Source of the DNA: Piliocolobus tephrosceles
Lineage: Eukaryota > Chordata > Mammalia > Primates > Cercopithecidae
Length of the DNA: 64,000 bases
Assembly (NCBI RefSeq): GCF_002776525.5
Contig: NC_045435.1
Coordinates: 127,375,797-127,439,796 of the forward strand
Reading direction: 5' to 3'
Shown: one piece after another, positions 37,988 to 51,580 of the stretch
Numbering within the stretch: position 1 is the first letter of the stretch
Layout of the letters: each line of letters begins with the position of its first letter
Notes under the pieces: generated by a model
Database searches by the model: none
What the model was told of the DNA's origin: nothing
What the model saw: the letters and a program-made list of their open reading frames with translations, nothing else
Program-made: the position numbers and the translations under genes

Positions 37988-40900
37988 AGAAACGTTCTAA
38001 GCAACTGCTTTGCGATGTGTGTATCCATCTCCTAGAGGTAAAGCAGCTTGAAATCACTGTTTTTGTGGAATCTGAGGAAGGACATTTGGGAACGATCCTT
38101 AGAATATGGAGAAAGAAATATCCTCAGGTAAAATCCAGAAGGAAGCTTTCTGTGAAACTGCTCTGTGTCGTCTTAATTCCTCTCACTCAGAGAAGCCTCT
38201 CTTTTCACTGAGCAGTTTTCTAGCTCTGTGTATGTTTAGCATGTGATGAGATATTCGGGAGCACTTTGAAGCTAACAGCGAAAAAGGAAATATGTTCAGC
38301 CTGAAACTGGAGAGAAGCTTTCCGAGGAACTGCTTTGTGATGTGTGCATTCCAGTCACAGTGTTATACCTCTCTTCTCATACAGCGTAGGGGAAACCCTT
38401 TTGGAGAATCAGCTACCAAGTGATATTCGGGAGGATGCAGGTGCCGATGGTGTAAAGGGAAATAGCCACAGACAAAAACTGGAAAGAAGCTTTCTAGGAA
38501 ACGACTCTGTGATATGTGTAATCAGCTGACATAGATAAAGCTTTCTTTACATTACGAAGCTTGGAAATCATCATGGAAGGAACCACGAAGTTTCTTTTCA
38601 TAAAGCACAGTTTGACCACTGTTCCTGTAAAACCAAAACAGTGATATTTGGAGCACAGTGAAGACTATGGCACAGAGTCAAATGTCATCCAATAAAAAAA
38701 CAGAAAGAAACACTCGAAGAAACTGCTCTCTGAGATGTCCATTCTCTTCAAAGCATTAAAGCTCACTCTACATTTTCCAGTTTGAAAGTCGGTGTTTGAG
38801 GGTTCTGCAAAGGGATCCTAAGTGGCAACCTGAGGCCTGTGTGAGGCAAGGAAATGTCTTTCATAGAAAATTAGAGAGAACCACTCTGCGCAACTCTTTC
38901 ATGATGTTTGCATTCATATCATAGAGCTAAATCTTTCTTTCAATTGAGCACTTTGAAATCACGTTTTCTGTGGAATCTGAGAAAGGACATTTGGAAACGC
39001 TCTTTGGAATATCCTGAAAAACAAAAAACCTCAGAGAGAAACCAGAAGGAAGCTTTCTGTGAAACTGCTCTGTGTCACGTGAATTCCGCTCACACAGTTA
39101 AACTTCTCTTTTCATTGAGCTGTATCATTACACTGTTTTTGTTGAGTCTACGAAGGGATGTTTTGGAGGGCTTTGAGGCTTATGATGAGAAAGGAATCGC
39201 CTTCAGATAGAAATTGGAGAGAAGTTTTCTGTGGAACTGCTTTGTGATGTTGGCATTCCACTCACAAAAATATACCTTTCTTCTACTAGAAGTTTACGGA
39301 ACGCCTTTTGGAGAAAAAGCTACAAAGAGATATTCGGGAGAATAGCAACGACTATGGTGAAAAAGGAAATATCTTCAGACAAAAAACTGGAAAGATTTCT
39401 GTGAAACTGCTTTGTGTTTGATATATTTATTCATCTCGCATAGTTACAAGTTTCATTATACTACACAGTTTGGAAACTCCGTCGTGCACAGATATGTGAA
39501 GGGACATTCGGGAGAACATTCAGGCCTATGGTGAAAGAGGAGATATCTTTAGATTAAAACGGGATAGAAGCTTTCTGAGAAACCACTTTATGATGTATGC
39601 ATTCCACTCAGGGAGTTGTACCTCTTTTCTCACAAGGCAGTGTTTGAACACTGTTCCTGTGAACCGAAAAAGTGATATTTCAGAACGCATTGAGGACTAT
39701 GGCGAATAGTGAAATATTCTGAAATAAAATCGAGGAAGAATAGATCCAAGAATCTGCTCTCAGATAGGTGCATTCACTTCACAGAGTTAATGTTTACCCT
39801 ATTTGCCCAGTTTTGAAACTCTGTCTTTGAAGGATCTGTGAAGGGATATTTAGTGATGCCTAGAGTCTTGTGGTGATTGAGGAAACGCCTTCCGATGAAA
39901 CCTGCAGAGAAACGTTCTGAGCTACTGCTTTGTGATTTGTGTATTCGCCTGTAGTGGTAAACCATTCTTTTGATTGAGCAGCTTGAAATCACTGTTTTTG
40001 TGGAATCTGAGGAAGGACATTTGAGAACAATCCATAGAATATGGAGAAAGAAATATCCTCAGGTAAAGTCCAGAAGGAAGCTTTCTGTGAACCTTCTCTG
40101 TGTCATCTTAATTCCTCTCACTCAGATAAGTCTCTATTTTCATTGAGCAGTTTTCTAGCCCTGTGTGGGATATTAGGGAGCATTTTGAGGCTAACGGTGA
40201 AAAAGGAAATATGTTCAGACAGAAGCTGGAGAGAAGTTTTCCGAGGAACTGCTTTTTGACGTGTGCATTCCACTCACAGTGTTATACCTCTCTTCTACTA
40301 CAGCGTCAGGGAAACCCTTTTGGAGGATCAGTTACTAAGTGACATTCGGGAGCATGGTGATGCCGATGGTGAAAAGAGAAATAGCCTCAGACAAAAACTG
40401 GAAAGAAACTTTCTAGGAAACCACTCTGTGATATGTGTAATCATCTCACATAGATAAAGCCTTCTTTACATTACGCAGCTTGGAAACTGTTGTGGACAGA
40501 TCCACTAGGGGACCTTCGGGAGCACATACTGGACTATGGTGAAAAAGGAAATATCTTCAGATAAAAACTGGAAGGAAGTTTTCTGTGAATCTGCTTTTTA
40601 CTATATTAATTCATCTCACACAGATGAAGCTTTCTTTACATTACACAGCTTGGAAACTCCCTCGTGTATGGATCCACGAAGAGATATTTGGAATCACATT
40701 TGGGCCTATGATGAAATAGGAAATATAGTCAGATAAATACTGGAGAGACGATTTCTGGGAAACTACTTGGTGATGTGTGCATTCCACTCAGGAAGTCATA
40801 ACTCTCTTCTCATTTCTCATAAGGCACAGTTTGAGCACTCTTTTTGTAAAACCAAAAGAGTGATATTCGGAGCACATTGAAGACTATGGTAAAAAGTGAA

Positions 40901-43900
40901 ATGTCTTCCAATAAGAAACAGAAAGAAGTACGCGAAGAAACTGCTTTCTGACTTGTGCTTTCTTTTGAAAGGGTTAAATATTACTGTACATTTCCCAGTT
41001 TGAAAGTCGGTCTTTGAGCATTCTGCGAAGGGATATTAAGTGGTGACCGGAGGCCTGTGTGAGGCTAGGAAATGTCTTCCATCGAAAATCGGAGAGAAGG
41101 TTTCTGTGCAACTCTTCTGTGATGTTTGTATTCATCTCATAGCATTAAATCATTGTTTGGAATGAGCAGTTTGAAATCACTCTTTCTGTGGAATCTGAGA
41201 AAGGACATTTGGAAACGCTCTTAAGAATATCCTGAAAAAGCCATAACCTCAGAGAGAAACAACAAGGAAGCTTTCTGTGAATCTGCTCTGTGTCACATGA
41301 ATTCTGCTCCCACAGTTAAGCTTCTCTTTTCATTGAGCTGTATCATAACACTGTTTTTGTTTAGTCTGTGATGGGATACTCTGGAGGACTTTGAGGCTTA
41401 CTGTGTTAAAGGAAACGTCTTCAGGTAGAAACTGGAGAGAAGCCTTCTGAGGAGCTGCTTTGTGACGTGTGCATTCCACTCACAGAAGTAAACCTTTCTT
41501 CTCCTGGAAAATTCCAGAATCCCATTTAGAGAAATAGGTACCAAGAGATAATTGGCATATAGTGACTACTATGGTGAAAAAGGATATATCCTCAGACAAA
41601 ATCTGGAAAGAAGATTTCCCTTAAACTGCTTTGTGATAGACATAGTTTTTCATCTCGCTATGGTAAAACTTCAATTATATTACGCAGTTTGGAATTCTAT
41701 CACGCACAGTTCTGCGAAGGGACATTTAGGAGCACATTCAGGCCTACGGTGAGAGAGGAGATATATTCAGATAAAAACTGGATAGAAGATTTCTGAGAAC
41801 CTACTTTGTGATGGATGCATTCCACACAGACAGTTATACATCGCTTCTCAAAATGCAGTGTGTAAACACTGTTCCTGTGAAACTGAAAAAGTGATATTTC
41901 GGAACGCATTGAGGTCTATGGTGAAGAGTGAAATATACTGAAATGAAATCGAGGAAGAAGTGTTCCTAGAATCTGCTCTTTGATATGTGCATTCCCTTCA
42001 CAGAGTTAATGCTTACCCTATGTTGCCCAGTTTTGAAACTCTGTCTTTGAAGAATCTGTGAAGAGATATTTAGTGATGCCCGGAAGCTTGTGGTGAGCGA
42101 GGAAACGTCTTCTGGTGAAACCTGCAGAGAAACATTCCGAGAAACTGCTTCACCTTGTGTGTATTCATCTCATAGAGTTAAACCATTCTTTGGATTGAGC
42201 AACTTGAAATCACTGTTTTTGTGGAATCTGAGGGAGGACATTTGGGAACAATCCTTAGAATATGGAGAAAGAAATATCCACAGGTGAATTCCAGAAGGAA
42301 GCTTCCTGTGAAACTGCTCTGTGTTCCCTTAATTCCTGTCACTCAGATAAATCTCTCTTTTCGTTTAGCTGTTTTCTCGCTCTGTTTATGTTTAGTGTGT
42401 GATGGGATATTCTGGAGCACTTTGAGTCTAATGGTGAAAAAGGAAATATGTTCAGACGGAAACTGGATAGAAGGTTTCTGAGGAACTGCTTTATGACATG
42501 TGCATTCCAATCACCGTGTTATACCTCTCTTCACATACAGCGTCGGTGAAACCCTTTGGAGAAACAGGTACCAAGTGATATTCAGGAGCATGTTGTCGAT
42601 GGTGAAAAGGGAAATAGCCTCAAACATAAACTGGAAGAAAGTTTCTAGGAAACTACTCTGTGGTATCTGTAGTCATCTCACATAGATCAAGCCTTCTTTA
42701 CATTACCCAGCTTGGAAACTCTCATGGACTGATCCACAAAGGGACCTTCGGGAGCACATTCTGGAGCATGGTGAGAAAGGAACTATCTTCAGATAAAAAC
42801 TGAAAAGAAGCTTTCTGTGAATCTGCTTTTTGCTATGTTTATTCATCTCACAGAGATGAAGCTTTCTTTATATTATGCTGCTTGGAAACTCCCTCGCGTA
42901 TTGATCTGCAAAGGGATATTTGGGATCATATTCGGACCTGTGGTGGAATAGGAAATAAAGTGAGATAAAAACTGGAGAGAAGATTTCTGAGAAACTGCTT
43001 GGTGATGTGTGCACTCCACTCAGGGACTTATAACTTTCTTCTCAAAAGGCCCAGTTTGAACACTGTTCCTGTCAAACCAAAAGAGTGATATTCAGAGCAC
43101 ATTGAAGACTATGGCAAAAAGTGAAATGTCTTCCCACCAAAAACAGAAAGAAGCTCTCTGAGAAACTGCTCTCTGACATGTGCATTTTTTTCACAGCGTT
43201 AAAGCTAACTCTCCATTTCCCACTTTGAAAGTCGGTCTTTGAGGTTTCTGGGAAGGAATAGTAAGTGGCTACTGGAGGCCTGTGTGAGGCAAGGAAATGT
43301 CTTCCATCAAAAATCAGAGAGAAAGTTTCTACGCAACTCTTTTGTGATGTTTGTAGTCATCTCATAGCGTTAAATAATTCTTCGAATTGAGAAGTTCGAA
43401 ATCGATTTTTCTGTGGAATCTGAGAAAGCACATTTGGATACGCTCTTCAGAATATCGTGAAAAAGAAATAACCTCAGACGAAAACCAGAAAGAAGCTTTC
43501 TGTGAATCTGCTCTGTGTCACGTGAACTCTGCTCACACAGTTAAACTTCTCTTTTTATTGGGCTGTATCATAACACTGTTTTTGTTTAGTCTGCAAAGGG
43601 ATACTCTGGACAGCTTTGAGGATTACAGTGAGAAAGGAAACATCTTCAGATAGAAACTGGAGAGAAGCTATCTGAGGACCTGCTTTGTGACGTGCGCATT
43701 CCACTCACAGAAATATACCTTTCATACCCTAGAGTATTCTGGAATCCCTTTTGGATAAAAAGATGCCAAGAGATATTCGGGAGTATAACGACGAATATGG
43801 TGAAAAGGAAATAACCTCAGAGAAACACTGGAAAGAAGATTTCTGCGAATCTGCTTTGTGTTAGATATATTTATTTGTCTTACAAAGTTAAAATAATAAT

Positions 43901-45979
43901 TATATTACGCAGTTTGGAAACTCCGTCATGCACAGATCTGCAAAGGGACATTCGGGAGCACATTCAGGCCTATGGTAAAAGAGGAGATATCTTCAGATAA
44001 AACCTGGACAGAATCTTTCTGAGAAATTACTTTTGAATGTATACATTCCACTCACTGAGTTATACCTCTTTTCTCACAAGGCAGTGTTTGAACACTCATC
44101 CTCTGAAACCGAAAAAGTGATATTTCAGAACGCTTTGAGAACTATGGCGAATAGTGAAATATACTGAAATAAAATCGAGGAAGAAACGTTCCAAGAATCT
44201 GCTCTCTGATATGTGCCTTCACTTCACAGGGTTAATGCTTACTGTATGTTGTCCAGTTTCGAACTCTGTCTTTGAAGGATCTGTGAAGGGATATTTAGTG
44301 ACACTCAGTGGCTTGTGTTGCACGAGGAAACGTGTTCCGATGAAAACTGCAGAGAATCGTTCTGAGCAACAGCTTTGCGATGTGTGTATTCGTCTCTTAG
44401 AGTTAAACCATTCTGTGGATTGAGCAGCTTGAAATCACTGTTTTTGTGGAATCTGAGGAAGGCCACTTGGGAACGATCCTTAGAATATGGAGAAAGAAAT
44501 ATCCTCAAGAATAATCCAGTAGAAAGCTTTCTGTGAAACTGCTCTGTGTCATCTTAATTGCTCTCGCTCAGTTAAACCCCTCATTTCATTGAGTCGTTTT
44601 CTAACCCTGTGTATGTTTAGCGTGTGATGGGATATTCGGGAGCACATTGAGACTTATTGTGAAAAAGGAAATATGTTCAGACCGAAACTGGAAGCTTTCC
44701 TAGGAACCAATTTGTGAAGTGTGCATTCCTTGTGGAATCTGAGGAAGGATATTTGGAGTCCATCCTAGGAATATGGAGAAAGAAATATTCTCAGGTAAAA
44801 TCCAGAAGGAAGCTTTCTGTGAAACTCCTCTGTGTCATCTTAATTCCTCTCACTCAGATAAGCCTCTCTTTTCATTGAGCAGTTTTCTAGCCCTGGGTAT
44901 ATTTGGCGTGTGATGGGATATTCGGGAGCACTTTGAGTCTAACGGTGAAAAAGGCAATATGTTCAGACCAAAAGTGGAAAGAAGCTTTCCGAGGAACTCC
45001 TTTGTGACGTGTGTATTCCAGTCACGGTTTTATACCTCTCTTCTCATACAGCGTCAGGGAAACCCTTTTGAAGAAACAGGTACCAAGTGATATTCAGGAA
45101 CATGTTGATGCCAATGGTGAAAAGGGAAATAGCCTCAGACAAAAACTGGAAAGAAGCTTCTAGGAAACTACTCAGTAACATGTGTAATCATCTCACATAG
45201 ATAAAGCTTTCTTTACATTATGCAGCTTGGAAACTTTCATGCTCGGATCCACGAAGGAACCTTCGGGAGCACACTCAGGACTAGGGTCAAAAAGGAAATA
45301 TATTCAGATAAAATCTGGAAAGAAGTTTTCTCTGATTCTGCATTTTGATGTTTTTATTCATCTCACATAGTTGAAGCTTACTTTACATTACGTAGCTTGG
45401 AAATTTCCTCGTGTATGCATTCGTGAAGCGATATTTGGGATTGCATTTGGGCCTATGGTGAAATAGGAAATAACGTCTTATAAAAACTGGAAAGTAGATT
45501 TCTAAGAAACTACTTGGTGACGTGTGCATTCCACTCAGGTAGTTATAACTTTCTTCTCATAAGGCATAGTTTGAACACTGTTTTTGTAAAACCAAAAGAG
45601 TGATATTCAGAGCACATTGAAGACTATCGCAAGAAGGGAAATGTCGTCCAAAAAAACCAGAAAGAAGTACTGGAAGAAATTGCTCTGTGTCATGTCCACT
45701 CTTTTGAGAGGGTTAAAGCTTACTCTACATTTCCCAGTTTGAAAGTCGTTCTTAGAGGTTTCTGTGAAGGGATAGTAAGTGGCAACCAGGGGTCTGTGTT
45801 AAGCAAGGAAATATCTTTCCATCGAAAATTGGAGAGAAGCTTTCTGTGTAACGCTTTTATGATGTTTGTATTCATCTCATAGAGTTAAATCATTCTTTGG
45901 ACTGAGCAGTTTGAAATCACTGTTTCTGTGGTCTCTGAGAAAGGACATTTGGAAATGCTCCTTAGAATATCTTGAAAAA

Positions 45980-47008
45980 ACCAACTCCTGGATTCATTGA
46001 TTTTTTGGAGGGTTTTTTGTGTCTCTATCTCCTTCAGTTCTGCTCTGATCTTAGTTATTTCTTGCTTTCTGCTAGCTTTTGAATGTGTTTGCTCTTGCCT
46101 CTCTAGTTCTTTTAATTGTGATGTTAGAGTGTCAATTTTAGATCTTTCCTGCTTTCTCTTGTGGGCACTTAGTGCTATAAATTTCCCTCTACATACTGCT
46201 TTAAATGTGTCCCAGAGATTCTGGTATGTTGTATCTTTGTTCTCATTGGATTCAAAGAACATCTTTATTTCTGCTTTCATTTCGTTATGTACCCAGTAGT
46301 CATTCAGGAGCAGGTTGTTCAGTTTCCATGTAGTTGAGCGGTTGTGATTGAATTTCTTAGTCCTGAGTTCTAGTTTGATTGCACTGTGTTCAGAGAGACA
46401 GTTTGTTATAATTTCTGTTCTTTTAAATTTGCTGAGGAGTGCTTTACTTCCAATTATGTGGTCAATTTTGGAATAAGTGTGATGTGGTGCTGAGAAGAAT
46501 GTATATTCTGTTGACTTGGGGTGGAGAGTTCTATAGATGTCTATTAGGTCCGCTTGGTGCAGAGATGAGTTCAATTCCTGGATACCCTTGTTAACTTTCT
46601 GTCTCGTTGATCTGTCTAATGTTGACAGTGGAGTGTTGAAGTCTCCCATTATTATTGTATGGGAGTCTAAGTCTCTTTGTAAGTCTCTAAGGACTTGCTT
46701 TATGAATCTGGGTGCTCCTGTATTAGGTGCATATATATTTAGGATAGTTAGCTCTTCCTGTTGGATTGATCCCTTTACCATTATGTAATGGCCTTCTTTG
46801 TCTCTTTTGATCTTTGATGGTTTAAAGTCTGTTTTATCAGAGACTAGGATTGCAACCCCTGCTTTTTTTTTGTTCTCCATTTGCTTGGTAGATCTTCCTC
46901 CATCCTTTTATTTTGAGCCTATGTATGTCTCTGCATGTGAGATGGGTCTCCTGAAGACAGCAGACTGATGTGTCTTGACTCTTTATCCAGTTTGCCAGTC
47001 TGTGTCTT
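45980..47008 (-). pseudogene. L1 ORF2 endonuclease-domain remnant
   Basis: On the minus strand this segment encodes part of the apurinic-type endonuclease domain that nicks target DNA. Motifs visible are QETH near 46940, GDFN near 46640 and SKIDHIIG near 46460. A length change in an A run near 46865 breaks the frame, and the longest open stretch starts at 46880. The N-terminal catalytic part and everything after the linker are absent. The apparent C-terminus past about 45980 reads into alpha satellite and is not real protein. Confidence 0.88.
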
Positions 47009-47456
47009 TGCAGATGACATGATTGTGTATTTAGAAAACCCCATCGTCTCAGCCCAAAATCTTCTTAAGCTGATAAGCAACTTCAGCAAAGTCTCAGGAT
47101 ACAAAATTAATGTGCAAAAATCACAAGCATTCTTATACACCAGTAACAGACAAGCAGAGAGCCAAATCAGGAATGAACTTCCATTCACAATTGCTTCAAA
47201 GAGAATAAAATACCTAGGAATCCAACTTACAAGGGATGTAAAGGACCTCTTCAAGGAGAACTACAAACCACTGCTCAGTGAAATCAAAGAGGACACAAAC
47301 AAATGGAAGAACATACCATGCTCATGGATAGGCAGAATCAATATTGTGAAAATGGCCATACTGCCCAAGGTAATTTATAGATTCAATGCCATCCCCATCA
47401 AGCTACCAATGAGTTTCTTCACCGAATTGGAAAAAACTGCTTTAAAGTTCATATAG
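47008..47456 (+). pseudogene. L1 ORF2 reverse-transcriptase remnant
   Basis: This stretch encodes the catalytic FADDMIVYLENP motif of the L1 reverse transcriptase near 47007-47042 and the following thumb-side sequence. The frame ends at a stop at 47454-47456, where intact ORF2 would continue. The sequence upstream of FADD in this frame is antisense endonuclease DNA, so the open frame starting at 46968 is a chance fusion across the inversion joint. Confidence 0.88.
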
Positions 47457-47520
47457 AACCAAAAAAGAGCCCGTATTGCCAAGACAATCCTAAGTCAAAA
47501 GGACAAAGCCGGAGGCGTCA

Positions 47521-47920
47521 NNNNNNNNNNNNNNNNNNNNNNNNNNNNNNNNNNNNNNNNNNNNNNNNNNNNNNNNNNNNNNNNNNNNNNNNNNNNNNNN
47601 NNNNNNNNNNNNNNNNNNNNNNNNNNNNNNNNNNNNNNNNNNNNNNNNNNNNNNNNNNNNNNNNNNNNNNNNNNNNNNNNNNNNNNNNNNNNNNNNNNNN
47701 NNNNNNNNNNNNNNNNNNNNNNNNNNNNNNNNNNNNNNNNNNNNNNNNNNNNNNNNNNNNNNNNNNNNNNNNNNNNNNNNNNNNNNNNNNNNNNNNNNNN
47801 NNNNNNNNNNNNNNNNNNNNNNNNNNNNNNNNNNNNNNNNNNNNNNNNNNNNNNNNNNNNNNNNNNNNNNNNNNNNNNNNNNNNNNNNNNNNNNNNNNNN
47901 NNNNNNNNNNNNNNNNNNNN
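47521..47920. other. 400-N gap inside 5'-inverted L1
   Basis: Exactly 400 Ns. On the L1 map the flanks should be well over 1 kb apart (rest of ORF2 plus most of the 3' UTR). The gap is under-sized or the element has an internal deletion. Confidence 0.9.
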
Positions 47921-50900
47921 AACCTGCACGTTATGCACATGTACCCTAGAACTTAAAGTATAATTAAAAAAAAAAAAAAAAGAATATCTTGAAAAAGAAA
48001 TAACCTCAGAAAGAAACCAGAAGGAAACTTTCTGTGAAACTGCCTGGGTCACGTGAATTCTGCTCACACAGTTAAGCTTCTCTTTTCATTACGCTGTATC
48101 ATAACACTGTTTTTGTTTAGTATGTGAAGGGATATTCAGGAGCACTTTGAAGCTTACGGCGAGAAAGGAAACAACTTCATATAGAAACTGGAGAGAAGCT
48201 TTTGAGGAGCTGCTTTGTGTGACGTGTGCATTCCACTCACAGAAATATACCTTTCTCCTCCTAGAGGATTCTGCAATCCCTTTTGGGGAAAAAGCTACCA
48301 AGAGATCTTCGAGGGTATAGAGACGACTATGGTGAAAAAGGAAACATCCTCAGACTAAAACTGGAAAGAAGATTTCTGTGAAACTGCTTTGTGTTAGATA
48401 TATTTATTCGACTCTCATAGTTAATACATTAATTATATTACACAGTTTGGAAACTGTCATGGACGGATCCACGAAGGGACACATTCTGGACTAGTATGAA
48501 AAAGGAAATATCTTCAGAGAAAAACTGGAAAGAAGATTTCTGTGAATCTGATTTTTGCTATGTTTATTCATCTCACATAGATGAAGCTTTGTTTACATTA
48601 CACAGCTTTGAAACTCCCTAGTGGATGGATCCTTGAAGGGATATTGGGGATCACATTTGGACCTATGGCGAAAGAGGAAATATAGTCAGGTAGAAACTGG
48701 AGAGATGCTTTCTGAGAAACTGCTTGGTGATGTGTGCATTCCACGCAGGGAGTTATAACTTTCTTCTCATAAGGCACAGTTTGAGCACTGTTGCTGTAAA
48801 ACCAAAAGAGTGATATTCGGAGCACATTGAAGACTTTGGGAAAAAGTGAAATGTCGTCAAATAAAAAACAGAAAGAGGCACTCGAAGAAACTGCTCTCTG
48901 ACATCTCCATTCTTTTCACAGGGTTAAAGCGTACTGTACATTTCCCAGTTTGAAGGTCGGTCTTTGAGGTTTCTGTGAAGAGATAGTAAGTCGCGACCGG
49001 AGGCATGTGTGAGGCAAGGAAATGTCTTCAATAGAAAATTGGAGAGACGCTTTCCGCCCAACTCCTTTGTGATGTTTGTATTGGTCTCATAGCGTTAAAT
49101 CATTCTTTGGATTGAGCAGTTTGAATTCACTCTTTCTGTGGAATCTGAGAAAGGACATTTGGAAACGCTCTTTAGAATATCCTGAAAAGGAAATAACCTC
49201 AGAGAGAAACCAGAAGGAAACTTACTGTGAAACTGCTCTGTGTCATGTGAATTCCGCTCACACAGTTAAGCTTCTCTTTTCATTGAGCTGTATCATAACA
49301 CTGTGTTTGTTTAGTGTGCGAAGGGATACTCTGGAGGACGTTGAGGCTTAAGGTGACAAAGGGAATGTCTTCAGATAGAAACTGGAGAGAAGCTTTCTGA
49401 GGTGCTGCTTTGTGACGTGTGCATTCCACTAACAGGTATATACCTTTCTACTCCTAGAGGATTCCAGAATCCCTTTTGGAGAAAAAGCTATCAAGAGATA
49501 TTCAGGAGTATAGCGACAACTATGGTGAAAAAGGAAATATCCTCAGACAAAAACTGGAAAGAAGATTTCTGTGAAAAATCTTTTTGTTAGACATATTTAT
49601 TCAACTCACATACTTAAATCTTTAATAATATTACGCAGTTTGGAAACTCCCACATGCACAGACCTGCGAAGGGACATCCGCGAGCACATTTCGGCCTATG
49701 GTGAAAGAGGAGATATCTTCAGATAAAAACTGGATAGAAGCTTTCTGAGAAACTACTCTGTGATGTTTGCATTCCACTAAGGAAGTTATACCTCTTTTCT
49801 CACAAGGCAGTGATTGAACCCTGTTCCTGTCAAACCGAAAAAGTGATATTTCGGAATGCATTGAGGACTATGGTGAAATATACTGAAATGAAATCGAGGA
49901 AGAAGAGTTCCAAGAATCTGCTCTCTGATATGTACATTCACTTCACATAGTTAATACTTACTTTATGTTGCCCACTTTTGAAACTCTGTATTCGAAGAAT
50001 CTGTGAAAGGATATTTAGTGACGCCCGGAGGCTTGTGGTGAGCGAGGAAACGTCTTCTGATGAAACAAGCAGAGAAACGTTCTGAGCAACTGCTTTGCGA
50101 TGTGTGTATTCGTCTCATACAGTTAAACCATCCTGTGGATTGAGCCGCTTGAAATCACTGTTTTTGTGGAATCTGAGGAAGGACATATGGGAACGATCCT
50201 TAGAATATTGGGAAAGAAATATGCTCAGGTAATTTCCAGAAGGAATCTTTGTGTGAAACTGCTCTGTGTCATCTTAATTTCTCTCACGTAGTTAAGCCTC
50301 TCTTTTCATTTAGCAGTTTCCTAACCCTGTGTATATTTAGCGTGTGATGGGATATTCGTGAGCCCTTTGAAGTTAATGGTTAAAAAGGAAATATGTTCAG
50401 ACCGAAACTGGAGAGAAGCTTTCCTAGGAACTCCTTTGTGACGTGTGCATTCCACTCACAGTGTTATACCTCTTTTCTCATACAGCATAAGGGAAACACT
50501 TTTGGAGAAACAGGTACCAAGTGATATTCGGGAGCATGTTGATTCTGATGGTGAAAAGGGAAATAGCCTCAGACAAAAAGTGGAAAGAAGCTTTCTAGGA
50601 AACTACTCAGTGATATGTGTAATAGCTCACATAGTTAAAGCTTTCTTTACATTATGCAGCTTGGAAACTGTTATGTACGGATCCACGAAGGGACCATTCG
50701 AGCACATTCTGGACTATGGTGAAAAAATAAATGTCTTCAGATAAAAACTGGAAAGAACCTTTCCCTGAATCTGCTTTTTGCTATGTTTATTCATCTCACA
50801 TACATGAAACTTTCTTTCATTACGAAGCTTGGAAATTCCCTCGTGGATGGATCCATGAAGGGATATTTGGGATGCCATTCAGGCCTATGGTGAAAGGGGA

Positions 50901-51580
50901 AATATAGTCACATAACAACTGCAAAGAAGCTTTTTGAGAAACTGCTTGGTGATGTGTGCATTCCACTCAGGGATTTATAAGTTTCTCCTCATAACACACA
51001 GTTTGAACACTGTTCCTGTAAAACCAAAAGTGTGATTTTTGGAGCACATTGAAAACTATGGCAAAAAGTGAAATGTCGTCCAATAAAAAACAGAGAGAAG
51101 CACTCGAAAAAACTGCTCTTTGACAGGTAAATACTTTTCACAGTGTTAAAGCGTACTCTACATTTCAAAGTTTGAGAAGCTTTCTGCACAACTCTTTTGT
51201 GATGTTTGTATTCATATCATAGTGTTAAATCATTCTTTGGATTTAGAAGTTTGAAATCCCTGTTTCTGTGGAATCTGAGAAAGGACCTTTGGAAACGCTC
51301 TTTAGAATATCCTGAAAAAGAATAACCTCAGAGAGAACCAGAAGAAAGCTTTCTATGATCCTGCTCTGTGTCACGTGAATTCTGCTCACACAGTTATGCT
51401 TCTCTTTTTATTGAGCTGTATCATAACACTGTTTTTGCTTAGTCTGCGAAGGGATACTTTGGAGGGCTTTGAGGCTTATGGTGAGAAAGGAAACGCCTTC
51501 ATACAGAAACTGCAGAGAAGCATTCTGATCAGGTGCTTTGTGACATGTGCATTCCACTCACAGAAATATACATTTCTTCT

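Larger units (their letters stand above)
45980..47980 (+). mobile_element. 5'-inverted L1 insertion (twin priming)
   Basis: The left part (45980-about 47008) is L1 ORF2 endonuclease sequence on the minus strand. The right part (about 47008-47980) is ORF2 reverse transcriptase, then the 3' end and A tail on the plus strand. The junction lies in tgtgtctttgcagatgac. The whole is flanked by agaatatcttgaaaaa at 45964-45979 and 47981-47996, so both parts arrived in one event. The intervening ORF2 sequence is missing. A 400-N run (47521-47920) replaces the rest of ORF2 and most of the 3' UTR. Confidence 0.94.

Noticed and set aside
46968..47456. A 162-codon plus-strand frame with an RT motif
   Set aside because: It fuses antisense endonuclease DNA to RT sequence across a twin-priming joint. 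The RT part is an L1 fragment, not a gene.
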